Source of the DNA: Deltaproteobacteria bacterium
GTDB taxonomy: Bacteria; Myxococcota_A; Polyangia; Polyangiales; Polyangiaceae
Assembly (NCBI GenBank): GCA_003235365.1
Contig: QJWJ01000189.1
Span: forward strand, 1 to 55,555
Length of the DNA: 55,555 nt
Direction: 5' to 3'
In this document: in pieces, positions 17,733-27,243 of the stretch
Layout: every line of letters starts with the position of its first letter
How positions within the stretch are numbered: the first letter of the stretch is position 1
Made by a program: the position numbers and the translations under genes
Notes under the pieces: generated by a model
The model's input: only the letters and a program-made list of their open reading frames with translations
Databases searched by the model: none
Told to the model about the DNA's origin: nothing

Positions 17733-18938
17733 TCAGAAGATGCCCTCGCCGCTCGCGCCGGCCTGCACGGCAAGCCGCGCCGACCAGTGCTCGACGATCA
17801 TTGCGTCAGCGACTCGAAATAGGTCCCAGAATCCGAACGGGCTCCCGCCCGCTTCTCCTTCGCTCAAAGTGAACACGAAGTTCCCTTCGGCGATTTGGTG
17901 ATGAATCGTGCTGTAGCTCACCTGGTCACTTTGTGCTCGTTGCACGAAAGCGTCGGCGCCGTCCATGCCACCGGCGGCATGCTCGATCAGCTCGGCGTTC
18001 AAGTAGGTACTGGCGTTTTCGGTGTTGCCGTCGATCATCACGTCGTTGACGAAGCCGAGCACGACCGCACGGTTTGCTTCGGTCAGTTCGAGATCTGCGA
18101 CTTCTGTCGGTCCGTCCAGAAATGGGTGCGCTCCAGGGCTGCCCGATATGGCCGCGTCCCAGTGCTCGACCATGCGTTGTTTGTCTGGGTCGACCCGCAG
18201 CATGTCGAAGGTGGGCCCGGACTGTTGGTAGCTGCCGTGGATGAGAACCTTGTCACACTCGCCGATCAGTCGCGTGAGCGAATAGAAGCCCGGCGAGACG
18301 TTCGAAAAGAAGCTCTTGAAAGTTGACACGCCGCTCGATGCCAGCGGGTTGTGCTGGATGTAGGGATCCGCCCAGTAGTCGTCGATCGCTCCGCTGTTTC
18401 CGTTGATGAACACCGTCGTGATGCCGTCGCGCACCACGCTCTTGGTTGCTTCGGTTTGTTCTGTCGGACAACGCGGCTCAGCGACGGCCGGCATTCCCCC
18501 GGCGTCGGTGCCTGGGGCACCAGCACTGTCGATGCTTGGATCGCCTCCGACTCCACCCTTGCCCCCGTCACCAACCGGCGAGGGAGCCGTTGGCGGCTGC
18601 CCACCGCTCGACGAGGATTCCGTGCTCGTGACGGCCGTGCTGGGGGGGCTGGGTGAACTGCCGGTTGCGGTGGCTGTCATCGTCCCTGGGCCGACGACGA
18701 TGGACCCGGGTGGGGATGCCGTGGGGTCAGCGCTCGCAATGGGCTGACTCGGGCTCGAGGCGCTGCTGCCCGGTCCGGCTGGCGCACTTTGCGACGGGCC
18801 AGTTGACGCCTGGCCCGTGCCGCCGGTGGGCGAGGAGACCTCCGTCGCTTGCATGTCGTCGGACGAATCCTCGGACGTGCACGCGACAGTGAGCATTGCC
18901 AAGTTGACGGTAATACACGTGAGTGCCGCGATTCGCAT
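17733..18938 (-). CDS. Lipoprotein with two SnoaL/NTF2-like domains
   Basis: A 401-residue predicted lipoprotein. The ATG at 18938 gives a clean signal ending in MLTVAC (Cys20); a longer version from 18989 would only add a non-signal N-terminus. A very long Ser/Thr/Pro/Gly linker (to about 150) precedes two SnoaL/NTF2-like folds: the first around DDYWADPYIQHNPLASSG and YQQSGPTFDMLRVDPDKQ, the second around NAELIEHAAGGMDGADAF and FWDLFRVADAMIVEHWS. SnoaL-like domains bind small hydrophobic ligands or carry out ring-closing or hydrolytic chemistry. Secreted duplicates like this are of unknown substrate. Confidence 0.88.
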   Translation of the reverse strand: MRIAALTCITVNLAMLTVACTSEDSSDDMQATEVSSPTGGTGQASTGPSQSAPAGPGSSASSPSQPIASADPTASPPGSIVVGPGTMTATATGSSPSPPSTAVTSTESSSSGGQPPTAPSPVGDGGKGGVGGDPSIDSAGAPGTDAGGMPAVAEPRCPTEQTEATKSVVRDGITTVFINGNSGAIDDYWADPYIQHNPLASSGVSTFKSFFSNVSPGFYSLTRLIGECDKVLIHGSYQQSGPTFDMLRVDPDKQRMVEHWDAAISGSPGAHPFLDGPTEVADLELTEANRAVVLGFVNDVMIDGNTENASTYLNAELIEHAAGGMDGADAFVQRAQSDQVSYSTIHHQIAEGNFVFTLSEGEAGGSPFGFWDLFRVADAMIVEHWSARLAVQAGASGEGIF

Positions 18939-19165
18939 CGCCGCCGACCCTAGCTCGGTGCTCGACGCCGGGGAAGCAAAGGCGGTCACGCAGGACGGTG
19001 TGGGTGCTCAGACTACAAAAGTCGTGCTTCTCGTCCGCCTGGACTGGCAATGGGCGACGTGGGAGATGCTCCCACGGCTTCAGTCGCGGTGCCCCGAAGG
19101 GAGTCTCGGCTCGCTCGAGTCGTTCGCTCTCCACGTGGTAGCGCATTGCGGCGAGTGGTTCGAAT

Positions 19166-20338
19166 CTAGAACCCGTCGAAGAACGCCTTGATCGATTCTG
19201 CGGCGAACTGCGGCCAATCGTGGTCCTGGTCATGAATGCACCAGGTTACCGGGTAGCCAGCGCTGCACTCATAACGAGTGCAGTAGTCAGTTGGGGTGAC
19301 CGGTGCACTGGATTCCGGGTCGCAGCCGTTGGCCTCCATCACGCGTTCGATCGCGGACAAGCCGCTGCTGTAGGCGACCGTTCCGTCGGGATCACCATGA
19401 GCGCCCCAGGCGGCGATGGGACCCGTGCACGTCTGGCCGCGACCGAAGAACGCGCCGGCGACCGGGGCGATCGCTCGCAGGACGTCCCCGCGCTGGCAGC
19501 CCAGGTTGTGGCTCATGATGCCGCCATAGCTGTGACCCGTTGCGAACACACGAGCAGTGTCAACGCAGTAACCGTTCTCCATCGTCGCGAGCATCGTATC
19601 GAAGAACGCGACGTCTCGACCGTCGGTATTCGGCCAGCCCGTGCCATCGCCGTCGTCGAGACCGTCGGGGTAGACGAAAATCGAAGGCTTGCCTCCCTGC
19701 TGCTCGATCCCGAAGTAGAAGGCCCTACTCACCAACTGCCCACTAGCGCCGAGTCCGTGAAACGCAAACACCAGAGGATACGGTGTCGATGGTTCGTAGT
19801 CTTCCGGGAGTGACACGATGTAGGAACGCTCGAGGCCGTCGACGTCGATTGTCAGCGCACCCGAGGGCGGTGAAGTGTCGCCCCCACAGCCCGAACTCGG
19901 TGCGACCTCGACCCGAGGCGGAGGGTCATCGTCGGGTCCGGTATTCGGGGTGGGAGCCGATGGCTCGGATCCCCCTGCATCGCTGGCTGCGGAAGGTTGA
20001 GGGTCACTGGGCGAAGCGTCGTCGTTGGTGGTGTCGTCCCGGGTGCCACCCTCTTCCGATGGCCCCGGCGCGCTCGGATTGGGCTCTTTGGAGTCGGTGG
20101 GAGTCCCGGTCGGAGTGTTCGGCATCGCGGGGTCGTCTGGATCCGTGTCGATCGTGCTCGGCGACGGAAATGATGAGTCGTCATTTCCGTCCGAGGTGGC
20201 GACGGTACCGCTGTCGGGTTCATCGTTCGATGCGGCCTTGGTCTCCTTGGTGTCGTCGTCGGAGTCACATGCAACGCACACGCCGAGCACGGTCAGAGCG
20301 GCGAAGGCAGCGGGACGAAACTGGTGAACGAGAAACAT
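19166..20338 (-). CDS. Lipoprotein esterase, PHB depolymerase / feruloyl esterase-like
   Basis: A 390-residue predicted lipoprotein with a signal ending in GVCVAC (Cys24). A long acidic, Pro/Ser-rich linker (to about 165) leads into an alpha/beta-hydrolase domain of the LpqC/PHB-depolymerase family. The oxyanion region is PLVFAFHGLGASG; the nucleophile is Ser270 in TGHSYGG; the acid is likely the Asp in WGAHGDPD; the His is in DHDWPQF. Several Cys suggest disulphides, as in fungal feruloyl esterases. Likely activity is hydrolysis of polymer-linked or hydroxycinnamate esters outside the cell. The gene stands alone between two other secreted-protein genes. Confidence 0.92.
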   Translation of the reverse strand: MFLVHQFRPAAFAALTVLGVCVACDSDDDTKETKAASNDEPDSGTVATSDGNDDSSFPSPSTIDTDPDDPAMPNTPTGTPTDSKEPNPSAPGPSEEGGTRDDTTNDDASPSDPQPSAASDAGGSEPSAPTPNTGPDDDPPPRVEVAPSSGCGGDTSPPSGALTIDVDGLERSYIVSLPEDYEPSTPYPLVFAFHGLGASGQLVSRAFYFGIEQQGGKPSIFVYPDGLDDGDGTGWPNTDGRDVAFFDTMLATMENGYCVDTARVFATGHSYGGIMSHNLGCQRGDVLRAIAPVAGAFFGRGQTCTGPIAAWGAHGDPDGTVAYSSGLSAIERVMEANGCDPESSAPVTPTDYCTRYECSAGYPVTWCIHDQDHDWPQFAAESIKAFFDGF

Positions 20339-20416
20339 GGGTAATCGCTCCGGGTAAGCGGGGAACCCCTGCAGCCTACCCCGCGCGGCGATGCTGACCT
20401 AGTCCCAATGTGCGGT

Positions 20417-20444
20417 CATCACCGGCTTGGGTCCCCCGGTGATG
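20417..20444. terminator. Hairpin between FecR-like and esterase genes
   Basis: CATCACCGG (20417-20425) and CCGGTGATG (20436-20444) form a perfect 9-bp stem with a 10-base loop. It lies downstream of the FecR-like gene and upstream of the esterase gene, both leftward, so it could end the first transcript. There is no U-run after it, so factor-independent termination is uncertain. Confidence 0.4.
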
Positions 20445-20573
20445 CTCGGACGAATGGACGAATCATGGTGCACCCGTCCGTCGCCAGCAGAACGCTGGTC
20501 GCTGCCTGAAACCCACGTCAATCGGGGGTTCTCGATGAGGGGGGCTGCGGTCTGCGAAGCGGCAAGCGTCTGA

Positions 20574-21941
20574 TTAGCGCTTGGCAGTGTGATGCGTGGT
20601 CAGCGGACGCTTGCTGCGGGCGGCGACAACCGGTGCAGGTGAGCAGAAAGCCTCTGCCTTGCAAGCGATCTCCAGGTTGTCTCGTCCCACTTCCACTCCG
20701 TCGGCATCGAACACGGCGATCCGGACAACCCAAGGGCCTGCCTTTCCCGACATGGGGATCTTCGCGGTCATCGAGTTGCCGGTCTGCTCCCAGCTCAGAT
20801 CGATTGGCGTCGTGCCAATGTAGCTTTCGATGCGTAGTCCCGCGCTCACGCTGCCGCCGGGGGGGCCCGCCAGAAGGTCAATCGTTGCCACGACCGTGTC
20901 CTGGGGCCAAAGGGCTGTCTTGGGCCCAATGTGGACCGTTGCCTCGGCGCGCCGTTTGATGCCCATGTCCAGCCGTGTGGTGGCGTGTGAACGGGGGTGC
21001 CTCAAGTGAACTGCAAGCGCCCCGTCGCGCAGATTCAGAGAGGCGACGGCGGGGAACCACTCGGGTGAATCGCCCAGCTTCATCTCCAGGCCCTCGATGT
21101 AGGTCAGGTGCACCGGCGTCTTCGGCTCGACCATGAAGACTCCGCTGCTGCTGGCGATGGCGCCAGCGGATTGAACTCCCACCACGGTCACGTCCAGGTT
21201 TCCCTTCGTGCCGGGGAGGCCGTGCTCGTCGAGGGCTGTTACTTCGACATCGTACGTGCCCGGCGCGAGGGAGAGAGTCGTCTTTGCTGATGCGGGGCCA
21301 CCGTAGTTGTGGTGCAGGAGTTCTTCTCGGCCGTCTTTGCGCACGACCGTCAACAGGTAGGAGTTCGCCCCGGCGACTGCCCCCCACTTCACCTGTCCCA
21401 GCTCGGCGTTTCCTGTCGGGGCAGCCAAGACGCGGGCAGCGCCGAGACTTGGCGCGGGAAGGGGTGGTGACGTCTCCGTCAGATCGCCGCCCGCGGCGAG
21501 GGCGACCCGCTGACCTTCGCGCATCCAGCGCCAGCCCTCGCGCTTGCGGATCCAGACTTTCCCACGTTCGGCCATCACGGTGCTCGGACCGACCGCCATG
21601 GAGCCGCCCGTCGTGGCAACCGTCAGTCGACCGCTACGCACGACCACCGCTTCCTTCGTCGACTGCACTTGTGCGGACCCCGCACTGAGCGTCAGAACGT
21701 GGCAGTTCAGCAGTCCCAACTTGGGGAGCCACAGCTTCGACTTGGTGTGCGCGACGGTCGCTCCTGCGGTCAGGTGCACCGTCGTTCCAGCAGCCAGGGT
21801 GAGGGTCCCTCCGCGCTCCGCGGCGACCAGATTGCGCCCGACGGCGCGTACGTTGCCGTCGGAGCCGATCGGCCCCGCCCCACCGACGCTGCACCACCCC
21901 AGGCAAAACAAGAGCGCCAGCACTCGTCGAATCCACATCAC
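20574..21941 (-). CDS. Secreted FecR-domain-like protein
   Basis: A 455-residue protein with an N-terminal signal (VLALLFCLGW) and no clear lipobox. The first half is a FecR-like beta domain: LTLAAGTTVHLTAGATV and VRSGRLTVATTGGSMAVGPS are the typical repeated strands. A fibronectin-III-like segment follows (about 170-240, VKWGAVAGANSYLLTV and LAPGTYDVEVTALDEHG), then another beta domain to the end (PWVVRIAVFDADGVEVGRDNLEI). FecR domains usually sense extracytoplasmic signals. Here the protein is secreted, with no sigma factor beside it, so a scaffold or surface role is equally likely. Confidence 0.82.
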   Translation of the reverse strand: MMWIRRVLALLFCLGWCSVGGAGPIGSDGNVRAVGRNLVAAERGGTLTLAAGTTVHLTAGATVAHTKSKLWLPKLGLLNCHVLTLSAGSAQVQSTKEAVVVRSGRLTVATTGGSMAVGPSTVMAERGKVWIRKREGWRWMREGQRVALAAGGDLTETSPPLPAPSLGAARVLAAPTGNAELGQVKWGAVAGANSYLLTVVRKDGREELLHHNYGGPASAKTTLSLAPGTYDVEVTALDEHGLPGTKGNLDVTVVGVQSAGAIASSSGVFMVEPKTPVHLTYIEGLEMKLGDSPEWFPAVASLNLRDGALAVHLRHPRSHATTRLDMGIKRRAEATVHIGPKTALWPQDTVVATIDLLAGPPGGSVSAGLRIESYIGTTPIDLSWEQTGNSMTAKIPMSGKAGPWVVRIAVFDADGVEVGRDNLEIACKAEAFCSPAPVVAARSKRPLTTHHTAKR

Positions 21942-22198
21942 TAGTGGAGAGTACGGACCCGCGCGGGATCAATGAACTCCGTCGACAGCTTCGCCGGGCG
22001 TCTGAGATCGGCGGAGGTTCGAACTGGAACGGCCGTCCCGCTTGTGGGCGAGGTTAGGCGAAACGAACCGCGCTTCACGAGGCAGTGCAGGGACGATGCG
22101 TTTCACTCGTGACCGCGACGGGTGATGGGCGGCGCGTGGGGCTGGTGTGTGGACGTCTCTGATGTGGAGTTCTGCGCACTCGCCGCCTACACGACGAT

Positions 22199-22630
22199 TC
22201 AGGTGCGGTGGTAGGTCAGTGCGAGCTCGATGCAATCACGCAGTGCAGCAACGGGCAGCGGCTTGTGGACGTCGAATAGCACGGCGCGGGAACCCTCGAA
22301 TTCGAGCGAGTCCGAGTGACGCAAGCGGTACTGTTCGACCAGGCTGGTTTGGCAGTGTACATACATCGCGCATCGATCTGGCTGCCTCGCTTTCCAGTGG
22401 ATGCGGATTGTCGTGCCGGACTTCGTCGCGGCGGTGAGATAACTCGGCTCGCCCCACCGAAGCACCTCATCGAGCGGCCCGACGCCGGGCGTTTTCTTTG
22501 CGGTGTCGATGATCAGTGAGCGCAGCTCCATCAGCTGAGTGCGAGCCGGCTCTGGGATGGCCGCAAACGCTTCTGCTACATCCACGCGTTCGAAAGGGGG
22601 AGCCGCGCCCGTCCGCTTCTTGGCCGCCAT
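22199..22630 (-). CDS. DUF1801 family protein
   Basis: A 143-residue cytoplasmic protein from the ATG at 22630 (MAAKKRTG); a longer start at 22657 adds non-conserved residues. The family is recognised by the VLRWGEPSYLTA segment and the strand block TIRIHWKARQPDRCAMYVHC, the YdhG-like alpha/beta fold of DUF1801. The family's role is not established; some members bind small ligands or proteins. It is divergent from the lipoprotein gene at 22753 and appears unconnected with its neighbours. Confidence 0.88.
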   Translation of the reverse strand: MAAKKRTGAAPPFERVDVAEAFAAIPEPARTQLMELRSLIIDTAKKTPGVGPLDEVLRWGEPSYLTAATKSGTTIRIHWKARQPDRCAMYVHCQTSLVEQYRLRHSDSLEFEGSRAVLFDVHKPLPVAALRDCIELALTYHRT

Positions 22631-22752
22631 CGCGAGGGGATAGCACGCAAACGTCACGGCACCGGTGGAATTGCTGGCGATTTTTGCCCCCCGACGCTGC
22701 GCGTCGCGAATGTTCGCTGGACGAAATCATCAGTGCGTGGGTAGCGTTTCTC

Positions 22753-23532
22753 GTGAGCGGTACTTTGCAGATCGGGGGGCTGCTGGTTGCGCTGGCAGTT
22801 TGCGGCGTCGGTTGTGCCGCAAACAAGCAAATGACCGGGGCTCGCTCTCCCGGGAGCACCGCCGTATTGGCGTTCTGGCCGCCGCCACGGACCTCGACTG
22901 CGTGGTTCAGCCGCGGCCGGTACCCTGGCAGAGCGAACGACTTTGGTTCCGCGGCAGAAGAGCTCGCGGCGCTGTTGCGCGAGCAAGGCTATTCGGAACA
23001 ACGCTGGCTGCCCATCGGGGTCGGCTTCGTTCACGGCTTCGCCGTGACGACGCGCCTCGAACGATTCGAAGGCGAAAGTCCGAACGGCGCGACCCCGCGT
23101 TGGTCTGCGCGCTACGGCGAAGCGGCCCGGCTGGTGTGGCTTCAGGGCGCGCGCGCGGTGAGCGTCGTGGCTCCTGGTCGTTATCGCGTGTTCCTGGTGG
23201 CTGTCACGGACTTACCCCTCGACGCTGCCGGCGCGGCGCCGGTTTGGGATCAAACCACGGTGATGGTGGGACCCGGGATACCAGATGATCTCGATGAACT
23301 GGACCTGCCGCGTTCTCGACGTCTCTCGTCGAGGCACCGGCTCGGCGTGTATGCCTACGTGTTCGAAAGCGGCGAGGGGGAGGCGGTGGGGCACGCGGTC
23401 TCTCTCGATCCCGAGCGGCCCAGCGGCGCCGCCCAGTTGCGGCCGTTCGAGAGGTTTGCCGAACATCTCGTCCCGCCCAGTGCTGAACTCGCACCTGGGT
23501 TGGCGCCGCTGAACGAAGGGGACATCCCCTAA
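22753..23532 (+). CDS. Lipoprotein of unknown family
   Basis: A 259-residue predicted lipoprotein. The GTG at 22753 is preferred because it starts exactly at a hydrophobic signal (LQIGGLLVALAVCGVGC, lipobox Cys21); GGGTAG lies upstream. An upstream ATG would run through the DUF1801 gene and bury the signal. The rest is alpha/beta in composition: AEELAALLREQGYSEQRWLP is helical, and RYRVFLVAVTDLP is a typical core strand. I recognise no family and no catalytic signature. It is divergent from DUF1801. Confidence 0.78.
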   Translation: MSGTLQIGGLLVALAVCGVGCAANKQMTGARSPGSTAVLAFWPPPRTSTAWFSRGRYPGRANDFGSAAEELAALLREQGYSEQRWLPIGVGFVHGFAVTTRLERFEGESPNGATPRWSARYGEAARLVWLQGARAVSVVAPGRYRVFLVAVTDLPLDAAGAAPVWDQTTVMVGPGIPDDLDELDLPRSRRLSSRHRLGVYAYVFESGEGEAVGHAVSLDPERPSGAAQLRPFERFAEHLVPPSAELAPGLAPLNEGDIP

Positions 23533-23761
23533 GTGGGCAAGCACGATTGTCAGGCAGTTGCTCAGGGCCCCGTTTGGTGAGGACTCGAAGAAACGCCCCC
23601 CGGCTTTCTGGAGCTTCCACCGGAATGGCGTGCTTCGGCGCAGGAACCTTCACCCGTTGGGTGGCTTTCGGCTTCAGGATCCAACCGGTCAATTTCAGTC
23701 TGCCGAAGCACGAGTCACCTGAAACGGTGATTCTCGCAAACCCCGTTGCCCCGCTGCCCCT

Positions 23762-24457
23762 TCACTCGTCCAAGGTGGTGAAGATGTTTCCGGCATGACA
23801 GCCTCTGCAGGTCAGGGTGTTGCTGTCGAGGTCGAAGTACGGATCGTCCTGGGTAAACGGACCCATACCGGTAGCGCAACGCTCGATGGGGCCATAACAG
23901 TATGTGATCCAACCGTCACTGTCCGTCTGACGCAGCAATGCGGCGATGCCCACGAGCATGTCATCGTCGTCGTACAGTTCCTTGACCGCCATGCTACCGA
24001 AAGTGTGGGCCTGTCCGGATTCAGAGCCGAGACCCCCATTGCCCGCGGCAATCGATTCGACCAAGGTATTTGTCAAATGAACACGTACTCGGCCGTGCGG
24101 AGAGACGACCATCGATTGTTCGCGTGGCGCGCTGGTCTGGGCCGTCCATCCGTCGCCCTCGTACAGCCCCTGGGAGAGGAAGGTCCCGATTGTGTCCATC
24201 GATTCGTCCGCCGGTAAGTATTCGGGACGCGCGGGGGTAGGGGCGGCCGTTTCGGATGGCATCGGTGCCGTCGTGGCCGTGGGCATCTGCGTGGTAGGCG
24301 TCTGCGTGGTGGGCGTCTGTGAGGGCGGCGCTGAGTCTGATGGGCCGGGGGTCTGTTGAATCGGATCTGTCGCCTGGCCGTCGTTGCCGCCTTCGTCACC
24401 ACAGGCCAAAACAGAACAGCAAGACGAGAGCACGAGGAGTAGGCGACGCTTCTTCAT
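23762..24457 (-). CDS. Lipoprotein with C-terminal heme-binding, cytochrome P460-like domain
   Basis: A 231-residue predicted lipoprotein: the signal ends in SVLAC (Cys19), followed by a Pro/Thr-rich linker with a short repeated TPTTQ stretch. From about residue 85 the protein resembles a cytochrome P460-type domain (GSMAVKELYDDDDMLVG and DGWITYCYGP), and near its C-terminus it has a CRGCH motif, the covalent c-type heme attachment site C-x2-C-H. So it is probably a one-heme periplasmic or surface protein with electron-transfer or small-oxide chemistry. The P460 cross-linking Lys cannot be judged by eye. No redox partner gene is close by. The linker repeats are encoded by a near-perfect tandem of 15 bases. 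Confidence 0.8.
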   Translation of the reverse strand: MKKRRLLLVLSSCCSVLACGDEGGNDGQATDPIQQTPGPSDSAPPSQTPTTQTPTTQMPTATTAPMPSETAAPTPARPEYLPADESMDTIGTFLSQGLYEGDGWTAQTSAPREQSMVVSPHGRVRVHLTNTLVESIAAGNGGLGSESGQAHTFGSMAVKELYDDDDMLVGIAALLRQTDSDGWITYCYGPIERCATGMGPFTQDDPYFDLDSNTLTCRGCHAGNIFTTLDE

Positions 24458-24755
24458 GGGGAGACTTTATCGGGTTGGCGGCGATGGCCCAGCGAAAAGC
24501 ACGCGGTGTCGCGTCGCGGCGGCGATAGGGAGCGTCGGACGGAGCGAGGGTCTGCAACGCTGACGGCACCAGCGCCGTTCGGCGGCGACTACCGCAGTTT
24601 GTGCGCGGTCAGGTCGTGACTGGGTGAAAGCTTTGGCCACCATCGCAACCGGCGTTCCCGGCTGGTTCACGGCGCGATTCCGTGTCCACGCGGCTCGAGG
24701 TGACGATTTTTACATCTCGCGCCTCAGCTGCCGCTCGCTAGCATTGAGTCCAGCG

Positions 24756-25805
24756 ATGGAAACCCGCCTGCTCATCGATGGCATCGTTCGCCAAACCACC
24801 GTCCTCATCGCGCAACTTTCGACGACGGCTGGGATCCGCGCGCCGCTGGCGAACGTCGCCGATCAGGTGTTCTTGTCCCTGGCGAGGGAGATTGAAGCGC
24901 AGGGTGTCGGTCGCAAAGTCGTCGCGGACATGTTCGGTATGGCGTTGCGCACCTACCAGAAGAAGGTCTCTCGGCTCACCGAGAGCACTACAATCGGTGG
25001 TCGAACGCTGTGGCAGGCTGTGTTGCACACCTTGCTCGAGCACGGGTCGATGTCCCGCAAGGAGTTGCTCCAGCGTTTCGCCAAAGATGGCGAGCGAGAA
25101 ACGATCGGCGTCTTGACGGATCTCGTCGGCAGCGGGCTTGCGTACACGTCCGGTCGGGGTCCGGCAATGCTCTACGGGGTGACGAGCATCATCGACCAGC
25201 AACGAATGGGCGAGGCGCAGACGGTCGAGGCGCGCGCCAACATGCTCTGGGTTGCCATCTACCGAGAACCGGGGATCAGTGAGACTGGCCTTCAGCAGCG
25301 CTTGCCCCTTTCTGGCGACCAGGTGCGGACGGGGATCGCCCAGCTGCTGGCCGACGGGCGCATTCAGCGCGATGGAGACTCGGACGATGCCCCCTTGCGC
25401 GCGGAGACGTTCTGTGTGCCGGTTGGGCAGCAAGTTGGGTGGGAAAGCGCGGTCTACGACCACTTTCAAGCGATGGCCAAGGCGATTGCCAACAAGCTGC
25501 GTCAAGGGGGCGCGCGCTCGCGTCAAGCGGACCTGATCGGTGGAACGACGATGTCTTTCGACCTGTATCCTGGTCACCCGGAACAAGCCGCGGTCTACGG
25601 TTTGCTCGAGTCGTTTCGAGCGCAGGCCGAAGCCGTATGGGCGCGCGTGCGGGCGGCCAACGCGACGCGGCCCGTCACGGAAGACGAGCGCATCAAGGTC
25701 ACCTTCTACTTCGGCCAAGACGTGGACGACTTGGCGGGAGCTCATGCCGCTCTGCAGGGCACGTCGTCCGAAGCCGCTCAGCCCGGCGACACGGAGAACT
25801 CATGA
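24756..25805 (+). CDS. Predicted multi-HTH regulator-like protein, module copy 2
   Basis: A 349-residue paralogue of the protein at 8990, collinear along its length. IVRQTTVLIAQL is identical in both, ADMFGMALRTYQKK corresponds to ADMFGLALRTYHKR, and GWESAVYDHFQA to GWEASVFDHYQA. The same three helix-turn-helix-like segments are visible (about 51-74, 90-135, 155-205). The ATG at 24756 is set by alignment with the other copy. The stop codon shares the ATGA overlap with the lipoprotein gene that follows, so here the pair is strictly coupled. No named family is recognised; regulator or adaptor is the best guess. Confidence 0.85.
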   Translation: METRLLIDGIVRQTTVLIAQLSTTAGIRAPLANVADQVFLSLAREIEAQGVGRKVVADMFGMALRTYQKKVSRLTESTTIGGRTLWQAVLHTLLEHGSMSRKELLQRFAKDGERETIGVLTDLVGSGLAYTSGRGPAMLYGVTSIIDQQRMGEAQTVEARANMLWVAIYREPGISETGLQQRLPLSGDQVRTGIAQLLADGRIQRDGDSDDAPLRAETFCVPVGQQVGWESAVYDHFQAMAKAIANKLRQGGARSRQADLIGGTTMSFDLYPGHPEQAAVYGLLESFRAQAEAVWARVRAANATRPVTEDERIKVTFYFGQDVDDLAGAHAALQGTSSEAAQPGDTENS

Positions 25806-27103
25806 TTCGTCACCCCCAATGCACCATCCGCACCACGCCGAAGCTCGCCGCCCCGCTCCTCTTGTTTTGCGCGTTGATCGTGGCGTGCGGCGCCAAGCGC
25901 GCCGAAACGTCCGACAGCAAGAGCAACTGGCTCGAGGAGTGCGCCAAGACTGCCGACTGCCAGAGCGGCTACTCTTGCGTTGCGCAGCTCTGCGTGATGG
26001 ATTGCCGGCAGGAGGAATCGTGTGCGGGACCGACACAGCAGTGCGTTCGGCTGGACGAAGTCGAAGAGCTTCGTGCGTGCATGGGCGATTGGGGTGAGCG
26101 AAGCCAATGTCTGACAACCTGCGCCGCCGACGCCGACTGTTCCGGGCTCGGGGCCGCTCTGAGTTGCGCCGGCGGTTACTGCTTGCCGACGAGTTCGTGC
26201 ACCGCTCCTCCGCCTGTGGGCACGACCGGGCCTGCCCCCAGTGGGACGCCGACCGTCATGGCGAGCGATGCCGGTCCAGATGTCGTGCCGCCAGACGCCA
26301 GTAGCAGCGATCCGCCTGCGCCTTCCACACCCGCGCCGTCGAACGGCGTGATTCCGTCCGCGCCGTCGACGGGTGATGCGTCAGTGTCGACGCCGCCCGA
26401 CGCAGCACCGACCTGCCCCGCGTTGGCCGAGCAATGCCCCGCGGGTTGCTATGACATTGATGCATTTGCCGCCGACTTGCGGCGGCAGTGCGTCGCTTCG
26501 ACACTGACGCATTTGGGGTGCACGGAGCTCGACTTCGTTACTGACGACGCGATTTGTATCGCGACCGCGGATGGATCGACCCTGTATTCCCTTTCGGGCA
26601 CCCACGCGGACGTGCTCGTTGCCACGGGCGAGTTTGTGGATTGCAGCGATGCCGAATGGGAACGACTCTCGCAAGGGTTCGACGCATGCGGCAGTGACGC
26701 TGGCGGCGCGTCCGGGCCAGTCGTCGAGAGTGATCGTCGATATACGGCAGGTATCGTCAACGGCATCGACTGTTGCGACTTCGTCGATGTCATACTTGCC
26801 GACGCCGCCGAGGACTACTGTGTCGTCGTCTCACTCGAGGTCCCCGTAGGAGGGGTCTCGACGGTGATCCAAGCCTGGGGCACACGGCCCGCCGATGGCT
26901 GCGAGTTGGGAGGGCGCGTGCCCGAGGACGCCGTCATCGCGTCCAGCGCTGAGGGTACGGGAGGTGTCGACTACGGGACTCGGCCCGCCGTCGTGGAGGT
27001 CGACGCCAGGGTGACGTTCTCGGACGGTTCGGCGCTTCCTGCGTCGCTCGATGTTCGGATCGACGCGCTTCCGCTGGATCGCGAGTGGCACGATGGGCCG
27101 TAG
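25802..27103 (+). CDS. Cys-rich lipoprotein, module partner
   Basis: A 433-residue predicted lipoprotein, start ATG 25802 overlapping the upstream stop. The signal ends in ALIVAC (Cys29) and the mature protein begins CGAKRAE, like its counterpart at 10002 (CGAKSGA). A Cys-rich region follows, SNWLEECAKTADCQSGYSC and further Cys pairs, probably disulphide-bonded. A Pro/Ser/Ala/Asp linker (about 140-205) separates it from a C-terminal domain with more Cys (CPALAEQCPAGCYDIDA, DGIDCCDFVD-like segment) that I do not recognise. It differs from copy 1, whose C-terminus is a beta-propeller, so only the N-terminal region is shared in the module. Confidence 0.86.
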   Translation: MIRHPQCTIRTTPKLAAPLLLFCALIVACGAKRAETSDSKSNWLEECAKTADCQSGYSCVAQLCVMDCRQEESCAGPTQQCVRLDEVEELRACMGDWGERSQCLTTCAADADCSGLGAALSCAGGYCLPTSSCTAPPPVGTTGPAPSGTPTVMASDAGPDVVPPDASSSDPPAPSTPAPSNGVIPSAPSTGDASVSTPPDAAPTCPALAEQCPAGCYDIDAFAADLRRQCVASTLTHLGCTELDFVTDDAICIATADGSTLYSLSGTHADVLVATGEFVDCSDAEWERLSQGFDACGSDAGGASGPVVESDRRYTAGIVNGIDCCDFVDVILADAAEDYCVVVSLEVPVGGVSTVIQAWGTRPADGCELGGRVPEDAVIASSAEGTGGVDYGTRPAVVEVDARVTFSDGSALPASLDVRIDALPLDREWHDGP

Positions 27104-27243
27104 TTCGACTCGTCTCCGTTGCGGTCGCTTTCTCGACCCCAACCTCACCTGGAACTCGACGAACGATTTGCGCGTCTCGGTGACTTGCAACACGACTCCT
27201 GTCGTCGCGCTGCCAAGTCATTCCATGCTAGCCTCGAGCGGCC

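Noticed and set aside
19150..19170. GGTTCGAATC resembling a tRNA T-loop
   Set aside because: No acceptor stem, D-loop or anticodon arm can be folded around it, and it overlaps the end of the esterase gene.
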